Source: Hirudo medicinalis (lineage: Eukaryota; Annelida; Clitellata; Hirudinida; Hirudinidae). Taken from it: a DNA stretch of 11,996 nt. The stretch lies in NCBI GenBank assembly GCA_011800805.1, contig MPNW01000952.1:2274-14269 (forward strand). The letters run 5' to 3'. A model generated the notes under the pieces. It was not told the DNA's origin and ran no database searches. It saw only the letters and a list, made by a program, of their open reading frames with translations. Below, one piece after another: positions 6,601 to 11,220 of the stretch. Numbering within the stretch: the first letter of the stretch is position 1; the number at the start of each line of letters is the position of its first letter. Made by a program: the position numbers and the translations under genes.

Positions 6601-8620
6601 GCCCATGGTGGCAGACCGTGCGAAGGAGACGACACCGAAGCCAAAACGTGCAACCTTAGGCCATGCGGTGAACCATTGTGATATTGTAACCAATAACATT
6701 TCATTTACGTCCTTCGCTCCTTTTCATATGAAGAATACTTTATGATCTTGTGCAATTTGCATCCCGGCAGATGTCGATGGAAACTGGAACAATTGGTCTG
6801 AGTGGTCAACCTGCAGCGTCACTTGCGGGGAATATGGCATAACAACAAGGAATAGGAAATGCGACAATCCTGCGCCGCAGTACTATGGCAAGAACTGCGT
6901 TGGACCTTTCACTGAAGCCAAAAATTGCAGTGCCTCTCCGTGCGGTAAAACAACCGTCGTTTTTTTTTTATCTTATTGTTTCTATTTCCAATAGTTTCTA
7001 ATTTCATACAAATATCTAAAATTGATGAGATTGTTATCACTTATTTTGTATTTGTGTAGCAAGGAATATGATTCGATGTAACTTCACATTTAGCTGTCGA
7101 TGGAGGCTGGGGTTCGTGGTCCACCTGGTCCGCCTGCAGTAAGACTTGTGGTTACGGCGGTAGCACCACAAGAGCCAGGGAATGCAATAGCCCCGAAGCT
7201 TCTTACGGTGGAAAGGCTTGTATGGGACCTGCTTCAGAAGTCAAATTTTGCTTTGAAACTAGTTGTGGTGAGTCGAAAATTATCTTATTTGCATATCTTG
7301 TCAATGTCTCAGGCCATTGACGACTTTTATATTAAACTTTACCGATAACTTAATAGTGAAATTTTGAAACTCTCAGATAATTGGTCTCCATGGACCGAAT
7401 GGTCTGGCTGTACAGAGATCTGTGGCATCAAGCCATTCCATCAGAGGAACAGGCAGTGTTTGTTGGAAAATAATGTCGTATATGGAAAGAATATCATCGA
7501 ATATTGCGAAGGAGAACCAGTTGAATTCAAATACTGTGAGAAGCAAAGACGTGAGTGCGATGGCTTTATCCATCTGACTAACAGAAATTATTTTAACTTA
7601 TTCTTCTTTTTCAGATATATTCGCACCCGCGAGCGATTTCACCCTCACCGTGCCCGGCTGCGGATCAGTACAGGGATCGTGCGTCAACAATTGGTTTGTT
7701 GTATTCAACAGAGAGAAACAAGACTTCAGCCTCAACAAAAACTGGAATGAGTTTAAAGCAGGTTTCGGAACTCCACCAACAGATTACCACGTGGGTAATG
7801 AACATTTACACTGCCTAACTAAAGCTGGAAATTACTACGGAGCCATCGAGGCTGTGACCAAAGGTTGGTTTTTGGCAATTCGGTGTGGAATATTGACTGG
7901 TTTTCATGTTATGTTGTGACTGACATTATACAATTTGAGTTCGTTGAATTACAGCCGGAAAGAAAGTGGACGTTGAATCACCCAAATTAGTGGTGACTTC
8001 AGAAGGACGTAATTATGCTCTTTATCTCAACAACAATTCATCTGGCCATAAAGATGGATTACCGTTCTCTACTTACGATCATGACAACGATCAAAGTTTC
8101 TATAGCAACTGCGCCAAGGTACGTTCTTATCACCGTCAATGTCAACAAATTTTAGTTTTTATTTTGCAAAAGTACATCTGACATTCCTGCACGAAACATT
8201 AAGATACATTCATGTGCTTCAAAGGAATTGATGTCGGACACACTTTAAACTGTAATTCGATTTCTTTAATTTTATTAGGTGCATCTCGGTGGTTGGTGGT
8301 ACGATTCCTGCTATGATAATATCAATCTCTTTGGAGATTACAAGAGATATTTTGAGATGAAATCATTGGCTCCTGATCAATATTTGGTTAAAGCTCGTAT
8401 TTTGGTCCAACGTCTACCAACAGCTGATGATGTTGAAATCAAGCCTTACAAGCCTCCAAAGTACCAAAACAAGCCATACGAACCACCCTACAAAAAGCCT
8501 GACGTCTACAAACAGAAGCCAGCACCTCCAGCATATCCGACTCAACCGCCTTACCCTACTCAGCCAGCATATCCAACAGAGCCTTCTTACTTTCCCGAGG
8601 AAGAAGAAGATTACGAATGA
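124..8620 (+). CDS. Large secreted multi-TSP1 protein with fibrinogen-related C-terminal domain (3' part of gene, 30 exons, introns included in span)
   Basis: Joining 30 GT-AG exons gives one uninterrupted frame of about 1,893 codons with a stop at 8618-8620. Domain order is an acidic proline-rich region (about residues 1-190), 24 TSP1 modules, a FReD of roughly 180 residues, and a proline-rich acidic tail. TSP1 modules are extracellular three-stranded folds with stacked Trp and Arg residues and three disulfides; they bind glycosaminoglycans and proteins. FReDs bind acetylated sugars or proteins, often in a calcium-dependent way. From this I infer a long, secreted, rod-like recognition, matrix or clotting-type protein. 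I do not recognise a named orthologue. Introns are only 57-160 nt between T2 and the stop. The exon phases agree at every junction, which strongly supports the model. The start codon and signal peptide are not in the window. Confidence 0.9.
285..392 (+). repeat. Two tandem 54-bp coding repeats
   Basis: Units 285-338 and 339-392 each encode 18 residues ([18 protein letters not shown]) and differ at a single base (AAA/AAG near the end of the unit). Shorter PEPPKYP-type units on both sides show that the array grew by slippage or unequal crossing-over. Confidence 0.9.
793..932 (+). CDS. Exon 2: N-terminal part of TSP1 module T1
   Basis: Acceptor at 791-792, joined in phase 0 to the proline-rich exon; donor at 933 in phase 2. 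It encodes the Trp ladder (WTAWSKW), then CSVTCG (C1 and C2), the arginine segment KKRSRTC (C3), and the start of a long insertion. Confidence 0.88.
1039..1080 (+). CDS. Exon 3: 42-nt micro-exon inside TSP1 module T1
   Basis: A phase 2-2 micro-exon encoding about 14 residues ([13 protein letters not shown] plus split codons). It is bounded by ...gcttag and |gtaaga and keeps the frame between exons 2 and 4. It belongs to the insertion between C3 and C4 of T1 and, because its length is divisible by three, could be skipped without a frameshift. Confidence 0.7.
1241..1416 (+). CDS. Exon 4: acidic insertion and C-terminal part of TSP1 module T1
   Basis: Phase-2 acceptor after tgtttaacag, phase-1 donor gtaagt at 1417. 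It encodes a Tyr/Ser/Glu/Asp-rich insertion, then SECEGDS (C4), QC (C5) and GKPC (C6), which completes T1. With exons 2 and 3 this puts about 60 extra residues between C3 and C4, where other modules have about 14. Confidence 0.85.
1486..1662 (+). CDS. TSP1 module T2 (six cysteines)
   Basis: Symmetric phase 1-1 exon of 177 nt. It starts with the linker VNGGW, then [33 protein letters not shown] and TC. This is a complete C1-C6 set with a canonical O-fucosylation-type motif (C-x-x-T-C-x-x-G). Confidence 0.92.
1812..1985 (+). CDS. TSP1 module T3 (eight cysteines)
   Basis: Phase 1-1 exon of 174 nt. On top of the normal six cysteines it has one extra in WCRCSVSCG and one extra in GCCEGPC. These sit near C1 and C5 and could form a fourth disulfide. 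The donor is gttagc, so intron retention would hit a TAG at once. Confidence 0.92.
2091..2264 (+). CDS. TSP1 module T4 (C1 and C5 absent)
   Basis: Phase 1-1 exon of 174 nt. The Trp ladder (WSRWSEW) and the Arg segment (TRTRRC) are intact, but the CSVTCG position reads PEKTCG and the C5 region reads PSVLPPC. Only C2, C3, C4 and C6 remain. Confidence 0.92.
2322..2495 (+). CDS. TSP1 module T5 (C1 and C5 absent, extra N-terminal Cys)
   Basis: Phase 1-1 exon of 174 nt. C1 is replaced (KSSASCG) and C5 is lost (VVKAKPC). An additional cysteine sits directly before the first Trp (DGCWG), giving five cysteines, an odd number. The upstream intron is only 57 nt, the shortest in this array. Confidence 0.9.
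2604..2777 (+). CDS. TSP1 module T6 (six cysteines)
   Basis: Phase 1-1 exon of 174 nt with [34 protein letters not shown] and FC. The C-terminus FITFC lacks the usual Pro before C6. Confidence 0.92.
2877..3050 (+). CDS. TSP1 module T7 (C1 and C5 absent)
   Basis: Phase 1-1 exon of 174 nt with WGPWSVW, then FGNSTCG in place of CSVTCG, and VELPPC in place of a C5-containing end. The substitution creates an N-glycosylation sequon (Asn-Ser-Thr) where C1 and the O-fucose site would be. Confidence 0.92.
3131..3307 (+). CDS. TSP1 module T8 (C1 and C5 absent)
   Basis: Phase 1-1 exon of 177 nt with WTAWTEW, KTAETCG and EQLPPC. It has one extra residue after C2 (DNKGI), and the arginine segment reads SVRIREC. 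Both members of the C1-C5 pair are missing. Confidence 0.9.
3463..3636 (+). CDS. TSP1 module T9 (six cysteines plus one in the linker)
   Basis: Phase 1-1 exon of 174 nt. The usual V/I-D-G-x-W entry is replaced by ACGGW, which adds a seventh cysteine. The rest is canonical: WSAWSEW, CSVSCG, CDNPAP, CEGES, DCSAAPC. It is visibly closest to its neighbour T10. Confidence 0.92.
3713..3886 (+). CDS. TSP1 module T10 (six cysteines plus one in the linker)
   Basis: Phase 1-1 exon of 174 nt. The entry is ICGGW, followed by [27 protein letters not shown] and SCSGSPC. It shares the linker cysteine and most motif residues with T9, which suggests a fairly recent single-exon duplication. The donor leaves a T, so the split codon with the next exon is Ser rather than Pro. 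Confidence 0.92.
3957..4130 (+). CDS. TSP1 module T11 (C1 and C5 absent)
   Basis: Phase 1-1 exon of 174 nt with WGNWGGW, RPETTCG, SRSRVC, GGRYC and VTVRPC. Loss of C5 is accompanied by an N-glycosylation sequon (KNVT). The donor gttagt places an in-frame TAG at the exon-intron border. Confidence 0.92.
4252..4425 (+). CDS. TSP1 module T12 (C1 and C5 absent)
   Basis: Phase 1-1 exon of 174 nt with WTAWSEW, APSLSCG, SRSRTC, SGKPC and AAVPPC. Only C2, C3, C4 and C6 are present. Confidence 0.92.
4488..4661 (+). CDS. TSP1 module T13 (six cysteines)
   Basis: Phase 1-1 exon of 174 nt. The entry VNGAW leads to WGEWSDY, where the third ladder Trp is Tyr. [22 protein letters not shown] and AC complete the set. 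The donor leaves a G, giving Ala at the next junction. Confidence 0.92.
4755..4928 (+). CDS. TSP1 module T14 (C1 and C5 absent)
   Basis: Phase 1-1 exon of 174 nt with [26 protein letters not shown] and LLLQIC. The VDGKW entry, TCGS and TRTR-x-CDNP recall module T4, so the two may be sister copies. Confidence 0.92.
4995..5168 (+). CDS. TSP1 module T15 (six cysteines, O-fucose position lost)
   Basis: Phase 1-1 exon of 174 nt with [29 protein letters not shown] and PPC. All six cysteines are there, but the residue before C2 is Lys instead of Ser/Thr. Confidence 0.92.
5245..5418 (+). CDS. TSP1 module T16 (C1 present, C5 absent)
   Basis: Phase 1-1 exon of 174 nt. The front half is canonical ([23 protein letters not shown]), but the end reads HAPGLAPPC, like the C5-less modules. 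C1 therefore has no partner inside the module. The acceptor is cgtcaag|GT, giving Gly at the split codon. Confidence 0.9.
5492..5665 (+). CDS. TSP1 module T17 (six cysteines)
   Basis: Phase 1-1 exon of 174 nt with [30 protein letters not shown] and RPC. Complete and canonical. The donor is gttagt. Confidence 0.92.
5772..5942 (+). CDS. TSP1 module T18 (only C3 and C4 left)
   Basis: Phase 1-1 exon of 171 nt. The Trp ladder (WSDWSEW) and Arg segment (QRTRVC) are kept, but CSVTCG is now PTVNYGE and the end is LQLPAA. C1, C2, C5 and C6 are all missing, leaving one possible disulfide. The frame and both splice sites are intact, so this is a working exon and not a decayed one. Confidence 0.9.
6009..6179 (+). 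CDS. TSP1 module T19 (C1 and C5 absent)
   Basis: Phase 1-1 exon of 171 nt. The entry VFGGW replaces the Asp of the linker. WSSWSEW is followed by [18 protein letters not shown] and VKLKAC. Confidence 0.9.
6261..6434 (+). CDS. TSP1 module T20 (six cysteines plus one in the Trp ladder)
   Basis: Phase 1-1 exon of 174 nt with [30 protein letters not shown] and KPC. The extra cysteine lies between the second and third ladder Trp and makes seven in total. Confidence 0.92.
6497..6667 (+). CDS. TSP1 module T21 (six cysteines)
   Basis: Phase 1-1 exon of 171 nt with [15 protein letters not shown] (Ser in place of the usual Gly after C2), TRQRTC, GGRPC, TC and RPC. The donor gtgaac is weak but sits exactly at the conserved module border. 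Confidence 0.9.
6771..6944 (+). CDS. TSP1 module T22 (six cysteines)
   Basis: Phase 1-1 exon of 174 nt with [30 protein letters not shown] and SPC. Its split first codon is G+AT (Asp) where the other modules have Pro, Ala, Ser or Gly. Confidence 0.92.
7094..7267 (+). CDS. TSP1 module T23 (six cysteines)
   Basis: Phase 1-1 exon of 174 nt with [30 protein letters not shown] and SC. Complete. Confidence 0.92.
7377..7550 (+). CDS. TSP1 module T24, divergent last module (C6 absent)
   Basis: Phase 1-1 exon of 174 nt without the V-D-G entry; it starts [10 protein letters not shown]1 (GC), C2 (ICG), C3 (RQC), C4 (YCEG) and C5 (KYC) are visible, but the end reads CEKQR with no C6. The loop between C3 and C4 is different ([14 protein letters not shown]). 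It links the array directly to the fibrinogen-related domain. Confidence 0.88.
7615..7863 (+). CDS. FReD exon 1: N-terminal and central fibrinogen-related segment
   Basis: Phase-1 acceptor after ctttttcag, phase-1 donor at 7864. After [10 protein letters not shown] it shows the FReD core pattern: NWFVVFNR (compare GWTVFQRR), [27 protein letters not shown] and YYGAIE. The usual start of the domain, with its first conserved cysteine and the YCDM-like strand, is shortened or strongly diverged. Confidence 0.88.
7955..8118 (+). CDS. FReD exon 2: calcium-site segment
   Basis: Phase-1 acceptor after gaattacag, phase-0 donor gtacgt. It encodes the strand EGRNYALYL, an N-glycosylation sequon (NNSS), and the family hallmark [14 protein letters not shown], whose Asp residues correspond to the calcium site of ficolins and tachylectins. 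It ends at NCAK, the first half of the conserved C-terminal disulfide. Confidence 0.9.
8279..8620 (+). CDS. Last exon: FReD C-terminus and proline-rich acidic tail
   Basis: Phase-0 acceptor (tttattag). It encodes [11 protein letters not shown], with the second Cys of the NCA...C disulfide and the aromatic cluster that lines the ligand pocket in acetyl-group-binding FReDs, then [11 protein letters not shown] and strands to [10 protein letters not shown] tail of about 60 residues follows, with [13 protein letters not shown] and three YPTQP/YPTEP units, ending EEEEDYE and TGA. The tail resembles exon 1 of the window in composition and motifs. Confidence 0.92.
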   Translation: MHLGGWWYDSCYDNINLFGDYKRYFEMKSLAPDQYLVKARILVQRLPTADDVEIKPYKPPKYQNKPYEPPYKKPDVYKQKPAPPAYPTQPPYPTQPAYPTEPSYFPEEEEDYE

Positions 8621-8681
8621 AGACATAAAAATCAATTCATGGACGATTAATGGCTTAATTCAATAACTAAATTTAAATTTG

Positions 8682-8687
8682 AATAAA
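8682..8687 (+). promoter_or_regulatory. Polyadenylation signal of the TSP1/FReD gene
   Basis: AATAAA 62 nt after the stop codon, in an AT-rich 3'UTR. It is the first canonical signal downstream. Confidence 0.8.
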
Positions 8688-8836
8688 GATACATTTGAAT
8701 TTGAAATCTTTTGTGAATTTTTCTAATTTTTTAATCTTTGACGAAATGTATTTGAAACTTATGAATAGGCTCGGATTGATTGGGTGTTCCTATGTATTGA
8801 GTAGAACTTCGTAGATGAAGCAACTGATAATTACTT
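8688..8836. other. Intergenic sequence downstream of the TSP1/FReD gene
   Basis: AT-rich sequence with no open frame of note. It is the left flank of the duplicated 127-bp segment. Confidence 0.6.
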
Positions 8837-8963
8837 AGTTTTGCGCATAGATTTGAACATATCTTTGTAACTTACGACACAATTTATGGAATGAAGCCAC
8901 AGACTCACTTACACAGATAGGATATGGCTACATACCACTTTTTCAATGTCTCTCTTCAATACG
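8837..8963. repeat. 127-bp direct repeat, copy 1 (assembly overlap)
   Basis: Base-for-base identical by eye to 8965-9091, separated from it by a single N. Perfect identity, adjacency to the N and a length of 127 point to an unmerged contig overlap rather than a biological repeat. Confidence 0.9.
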
Positions 8964-8964
8964 N
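8964..8964. other. Single-N assembly gap
   Basis: The only ambiguous base in the window. It marks a join between two assembled pieces. Confidence 0.97.
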
Positions 8965-9091
8965 AGTTTTGCGCATAGATTTGAACATATCTTTGTAACT
9001 TACGACACAATTTATGGAATGAAGCCACAGACTCACTTACACAGATAGGATATGGCTACATACCACTTTTTCAATGTCTCTCTTCAATACG
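8965..9091. repeat. 127-bp direct repeat, copy 2 (assembly overlap)
   Basis: Second, identical copy. It runs straight into a partial duplicate of the last exon at 9090. Confidence 0.9.
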
Positions 9092-9163
9092 CCTTACCCT
9101 ACTCAGCCAGCATATCCAACAGAGCCTTCTTACTTCCCCGAGGAAGAAGAAGATTACGAATGA
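9090..9163 (+). pseudogene. Partial duplicate of the last exon (tail of TSP1/FReD gene)
   Basis: Positions 9090-9163 match 8547-8620 at a constant offset of 543 bp with one silent change (TTT to TTC in SYFP). The copy encodes only the final [15 protein letters not shown] and acidic residues plus the stop. It has no splice acceptor and no upstream domain. It could be a tandem-duplication remnant, the end of a paralogue, or a second haplotype joined by misassembly. Confidence 0.75.
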
Positions 9164-9265
9164 AGACATAAAAATCAATTCATGGACGATTAATGGTTTA
9201 ATTCAATAACAAAAGTTGAATTTGAATAAATATACATTTGAATATGAAATAACATCTTTTGTTGT
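9164..9265 (+). repeat. Duplicate of the 3'UTR with its own AATAAA
   Basis: Continues the 543-bp-offset duplication, with several substitutions in the UTR (for example ggctta/ggttta and actaaattta/acaaaagttg) and a short indel near 9250. An AATAAA at 9225-9230 corresponds to the one at 8682. Similarity fades beyond about 9265. Confidence 0.75.
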
Positions 9266-9623
9266 ATTTGTTAATCTACTTTGTCAGAATATTTGACGGA
9301 CATGAAACATTTTAAACATGCTGATATTGACTGGAAGATATGCATATGCATTTAATTATGGATTTAACTTTGTATTGAAACATTTAAATTGTTAAATTAA
9401 GGATCTGATAACTGCTTTGTTTTACAGCTAGATCTAAGAATATCTTTTTAATGTTTCGTTTTTTTTTGGAACATGAGATCAAATGTGCCAACTATAAAGT
9501 AACTACATAAACGATAAGTCGCGAATTTGTAATTATGTTTCACCAAGAGACATATGCTGAACTTCGCGATTCTTACTTTGCAAATATTAGCAAACTAACC
9601 AAATGAAATTGAATGTTAAAAAG
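9266..9623. other. AT-rich intergenic sequence between convergent genes
   Basis: No supportable coding or RNA feature. It contains homopolymer T runs and scattered AT-rich words. It lies between the 3' end of the TSP1/FReD gene and the 3' end of the protease gene. Confidence 0.6.
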
Positions 9624-9646
9624 TTTATTTTTATCTGAACTTTATT
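9624..9646 (-). promoter_or_regulatory. Polyadenylation signals of the serine protease gene
   Basis: On the minus strand there are two AATAAA hexamers, at 9641-9646 and 9624-9629 (TTTATT on the plus strand), about 40-65 nt past the protease stop codon. Either could serve the transcript. Confidence 0.65.
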
Positions 9647-9687
9647 GGTAATCAACTCGAGTTAATTGAATTTAATTTAAATCAGAT

Positions 9688-9879
9688 TTAATTGAAATCA
9701 GTAACTTTCTCAGTATCCTTTGGCTTAATAACAGAATCAATCCAACTGTTGTATGAGCTTATTCTCGTGTATACGGATGGTTTTGTTGTTGAACAACCAA
9801 AAGAACCCCATGATGTTGCTCCAACCAATTCCCACAATTTTGGGGCAACTTCACAAACCAATGGTCCTCCAGAGTCCCC
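9688..9879 (-). CDS. Protease last exon with the catalytic Ser
   Basis: Acceptor ctacag at 9880-9885. It starts [11 protein letters not shown], then [23 protein letters not shown], and ends with a short Lys/Asp/Glu tail and TAA at 9690-9688. Confidence 0.92.
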   Translation of the reverse strand, partial: GDSGGPLVCEVAPKLWELVGATSWGSFGCSTTKPSVYTRISSYNSWIDSVIKPKDTEKVTDFN

Positions 9880-10995
9880 CTGTAGAACGATTTAGATAAT
9901 AATTAGTAAAAGCTTTAGAACGAAAAAAAACAGTGAAAATCGTTGATATTCCTATATTTAATAGTGACATATTCATCACTTTATGTGAACAGTAACAATA
10001 TTACGTTGCACGATCCTTTGGCCTGGGTCTTTTTATCAGTCACGCATACATGTTTGTCTGAAACTGAAGCCTCATTCCATTTCTCTGTGCATTCCTTTCT
10101 CGTTAAAACATCAATATCTGCCTCCTGAAGCCATGTTGGAAGAGGTCCAAATCCTATTTAGTATATTTCGTTATGTCTATTGATAAATAAAAGCTTTGAA
10201 GCATTTCTATAAAAAGTGCACTTATTAACTAATATATTCTCACCGCGAAGTCTGCCCCACCCAGTAATGAAGCAATTCTTTCCAACTTGGTTGGTATTTG
10301 TAGCCCGTGTGACATACTTGACATTTATTTTTCCAGTGCTTTCTGGAATAGGTTCTTTCCATGAGATGACGGCTAAGTCATTTGGAAATCCAAGGGAAGA
10401 ATTTCTTGAATAATCTGGATGCTTTAAATAAAAATGCTTCTATCTAAAATCTCTATTTGTTGTATTTTACAGCAGGTAAGCTTTATTATTTGAAACTGCT
10501 TATTTGAAATCCTAAACATGTCTCAACTGTACAAACTAAAGTGGCTTTTGTAAGGCTTCTTTTGTGACACTCTCCGGCTTTACAGGTATGAGTGACATTG
10601 TTGGATCCTGCCATGATACTGTAACCCTTCCTGTAAAACATATCAAATCATTATCTGCTGAAACTTACTTTTAACTATTTTACTTGTAGTATTTAGGTTT
10701 GTATTTTCTTAGATAAATTTATATTCATAAACCAGATAATGTTAATATCTGAAACATGAAGATGGGTGCTACATGAAAATACGCTCTTACAAGGGTCCTT
10801 CAACGCAGTGAGCAGCAGTGACGCCCCAGGTAGATCCAATGATGGAAGCTCCACAGTTAAATATGTTGTTTGAGTACAAGGCCAACTGCCAAGGCCATTC
10901 TCCGTTATCAGCATTTTTACCACCAACGATGTGGGGAGCAGTTTTGGCAAAAGAGCCTTCATCGAATGACGAGTTTAATAAATTCAAAAAGAGAT
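9688..10995 (-). CDS. S1 (chymotrypsin-fold) serine protease, 5' end incomplete, five exons
   Basis: Five exons join in frame to about 271 residues plus stop. Visible landmarks are the mature N-terminus HIVGGKNA, the catalytic His in TAAHC, the Asp in PNDLAVI, and the Ser in [11 protein letters not shown], with the substrate-strand motif SWGSFGC. Disulfide partners for the 42-58, 136-201, 168-182 and 191-220 pairs (chymotrypsin numbering) are all present. The residue at the 189 position appears to be Gly, so specificity is probably not trypsin-like and may be chymotrypsin- or elastase-like. An additional CKAGEC loop follows the His exon. It is expected to be a secreted zymogen, but the signal peptide and start codon are not found. 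The gene faces the TSP1/FReD gene tail to tail. No inactivating change is seen. Confidence 0.9.
10005..10153 (-). CDS. Protease exon between the Asp and Ser exons
   Basis: Acceptor after actaaatag. It encodes [27 protein letters not shown] and AKGSCN, with a phase-0 donor gtaata. The Gly two residues before the Cys corresponds to specificity position 189. Confidence 0.88.
10244..10421 (-). CDS. Protease exon with the catalytic Asp
   Basis: Begins HPDYSRNSS, contains PNDLAVISW (catalytic Asp) and [10 protein letters not shown], and ends at a phase-1 donor gtgaga. An alternative acceptor 15 nt upstream would add five residues in frame. Confidence 0.85.
10537..10630 (-). CDS. Protease exon with the extra CKAGEC loop
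   Basis: Acceptor ttttacag, phase 2 to 0. It encodes [11 protein letters not shown], which matches the usual strand after the His exon, then an N-glycosylation sequon (NVT), the loop CKAGEC and KRSLTKATL. The donor gtttgt is weak. I chose it because it joins in frame to HPDYS and restores the typical ...HPDY spacing. Confidence 0.75.
10791..10995 (-). CDS. Protease exon with propeptide end, IVGG and catalytic His
   Basis: Donor gtaaga (phase 2) at 10790. It encodes [36 protein letters not shown] and AAHCVEGP. The upstream border is my estimate: an acceptor at 10996-10997 (cgaag on the minus strand) gives a phase-1 start, but the frame stays open further upstream through the microsatellite, so the true border is uncertain. 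Confidence 0.8.
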
Positions 10996-11005
10996 CTTCG
11001 AAACA

Positions 11006-11035
<30 letters not shown>
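11006..11035. repeat. (AAT)10 microsatellite
   Basis: Ten perfect AAT units, or (ATT)10 on the minus strand. It lies about 11 bp from the inferred acceptor of the protease exon and next to a GC-richer stretch. Confidence 0.95.
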
Positions 11036-11036
<1 letters not shown>

Positions 11037-11220
11037 GTAGTTAATTTGTAAGGCGCCAGTGCATAACATCAGAGGATCAGAGGCGTCAACCATCCATACA
11101 GCACCTCCTCCAAAGGCGCTTTGTGCAGCATGCTGCGCTGCGAACACGACGCGTAACTATTGCCAACTTGCACGCCGAAGAAACGACCTTTATAATGAGC
11201 ACAATCTAACCAGATATTGA
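11036..11220 (-). mobile_element. Possible 3' end of a SINE/LINE-like insertion with (ATT)n tail
   Basis: This stretch is clearly richer in GC than its AT-rich surroundings and, read on the minus strand, ends in the (ATT)10 tract, as many non-LTR retroelements end in simple-repeat tails. I see no clear tRNA-type A/B boxes, no reverse-transcriptase motif and no target-site duplication. It may simply be part of a 5' intron of the protease gene. Confidence 0.3.

Noticed and set aside
1486..7550. Regularly spaced repeats resembling a CRISPR array
   Set aside because: The period is an exon/intron unit encoding TSP1 modules. DNA identity between units is low and the sequence is eukaryotic.
9876..9885. 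Apparent one-base frameshift at a G5 run before the protease GDSGGP
   Set aside because: The first G belongs to the acceptor AG; the remaining four give GGG GAC in phase with the AAC at the previous donor, so CNGDSGGP is intact.
9692..10413. Plus-strand open frames across the protease region
   Set aside because: They are antisense shadows of the catalytic Asp and Ser exons, which have clear S1 motifs on the minus strand.
10700..10962. Minus-strand ATG at 10962 ([10 protein letters not shown]...) as a protease start
   Set aside because: It looks like a signal peptide but is in a different frame from IVGG and the His motif, and it would not encode the protease.
10959..11147. Minus-strand open frame with a poly-Tyr run
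   Set aside because: The Tyr run is the (ATT)n microsatellite in another frame. It overlaps the protease exon out of frame.
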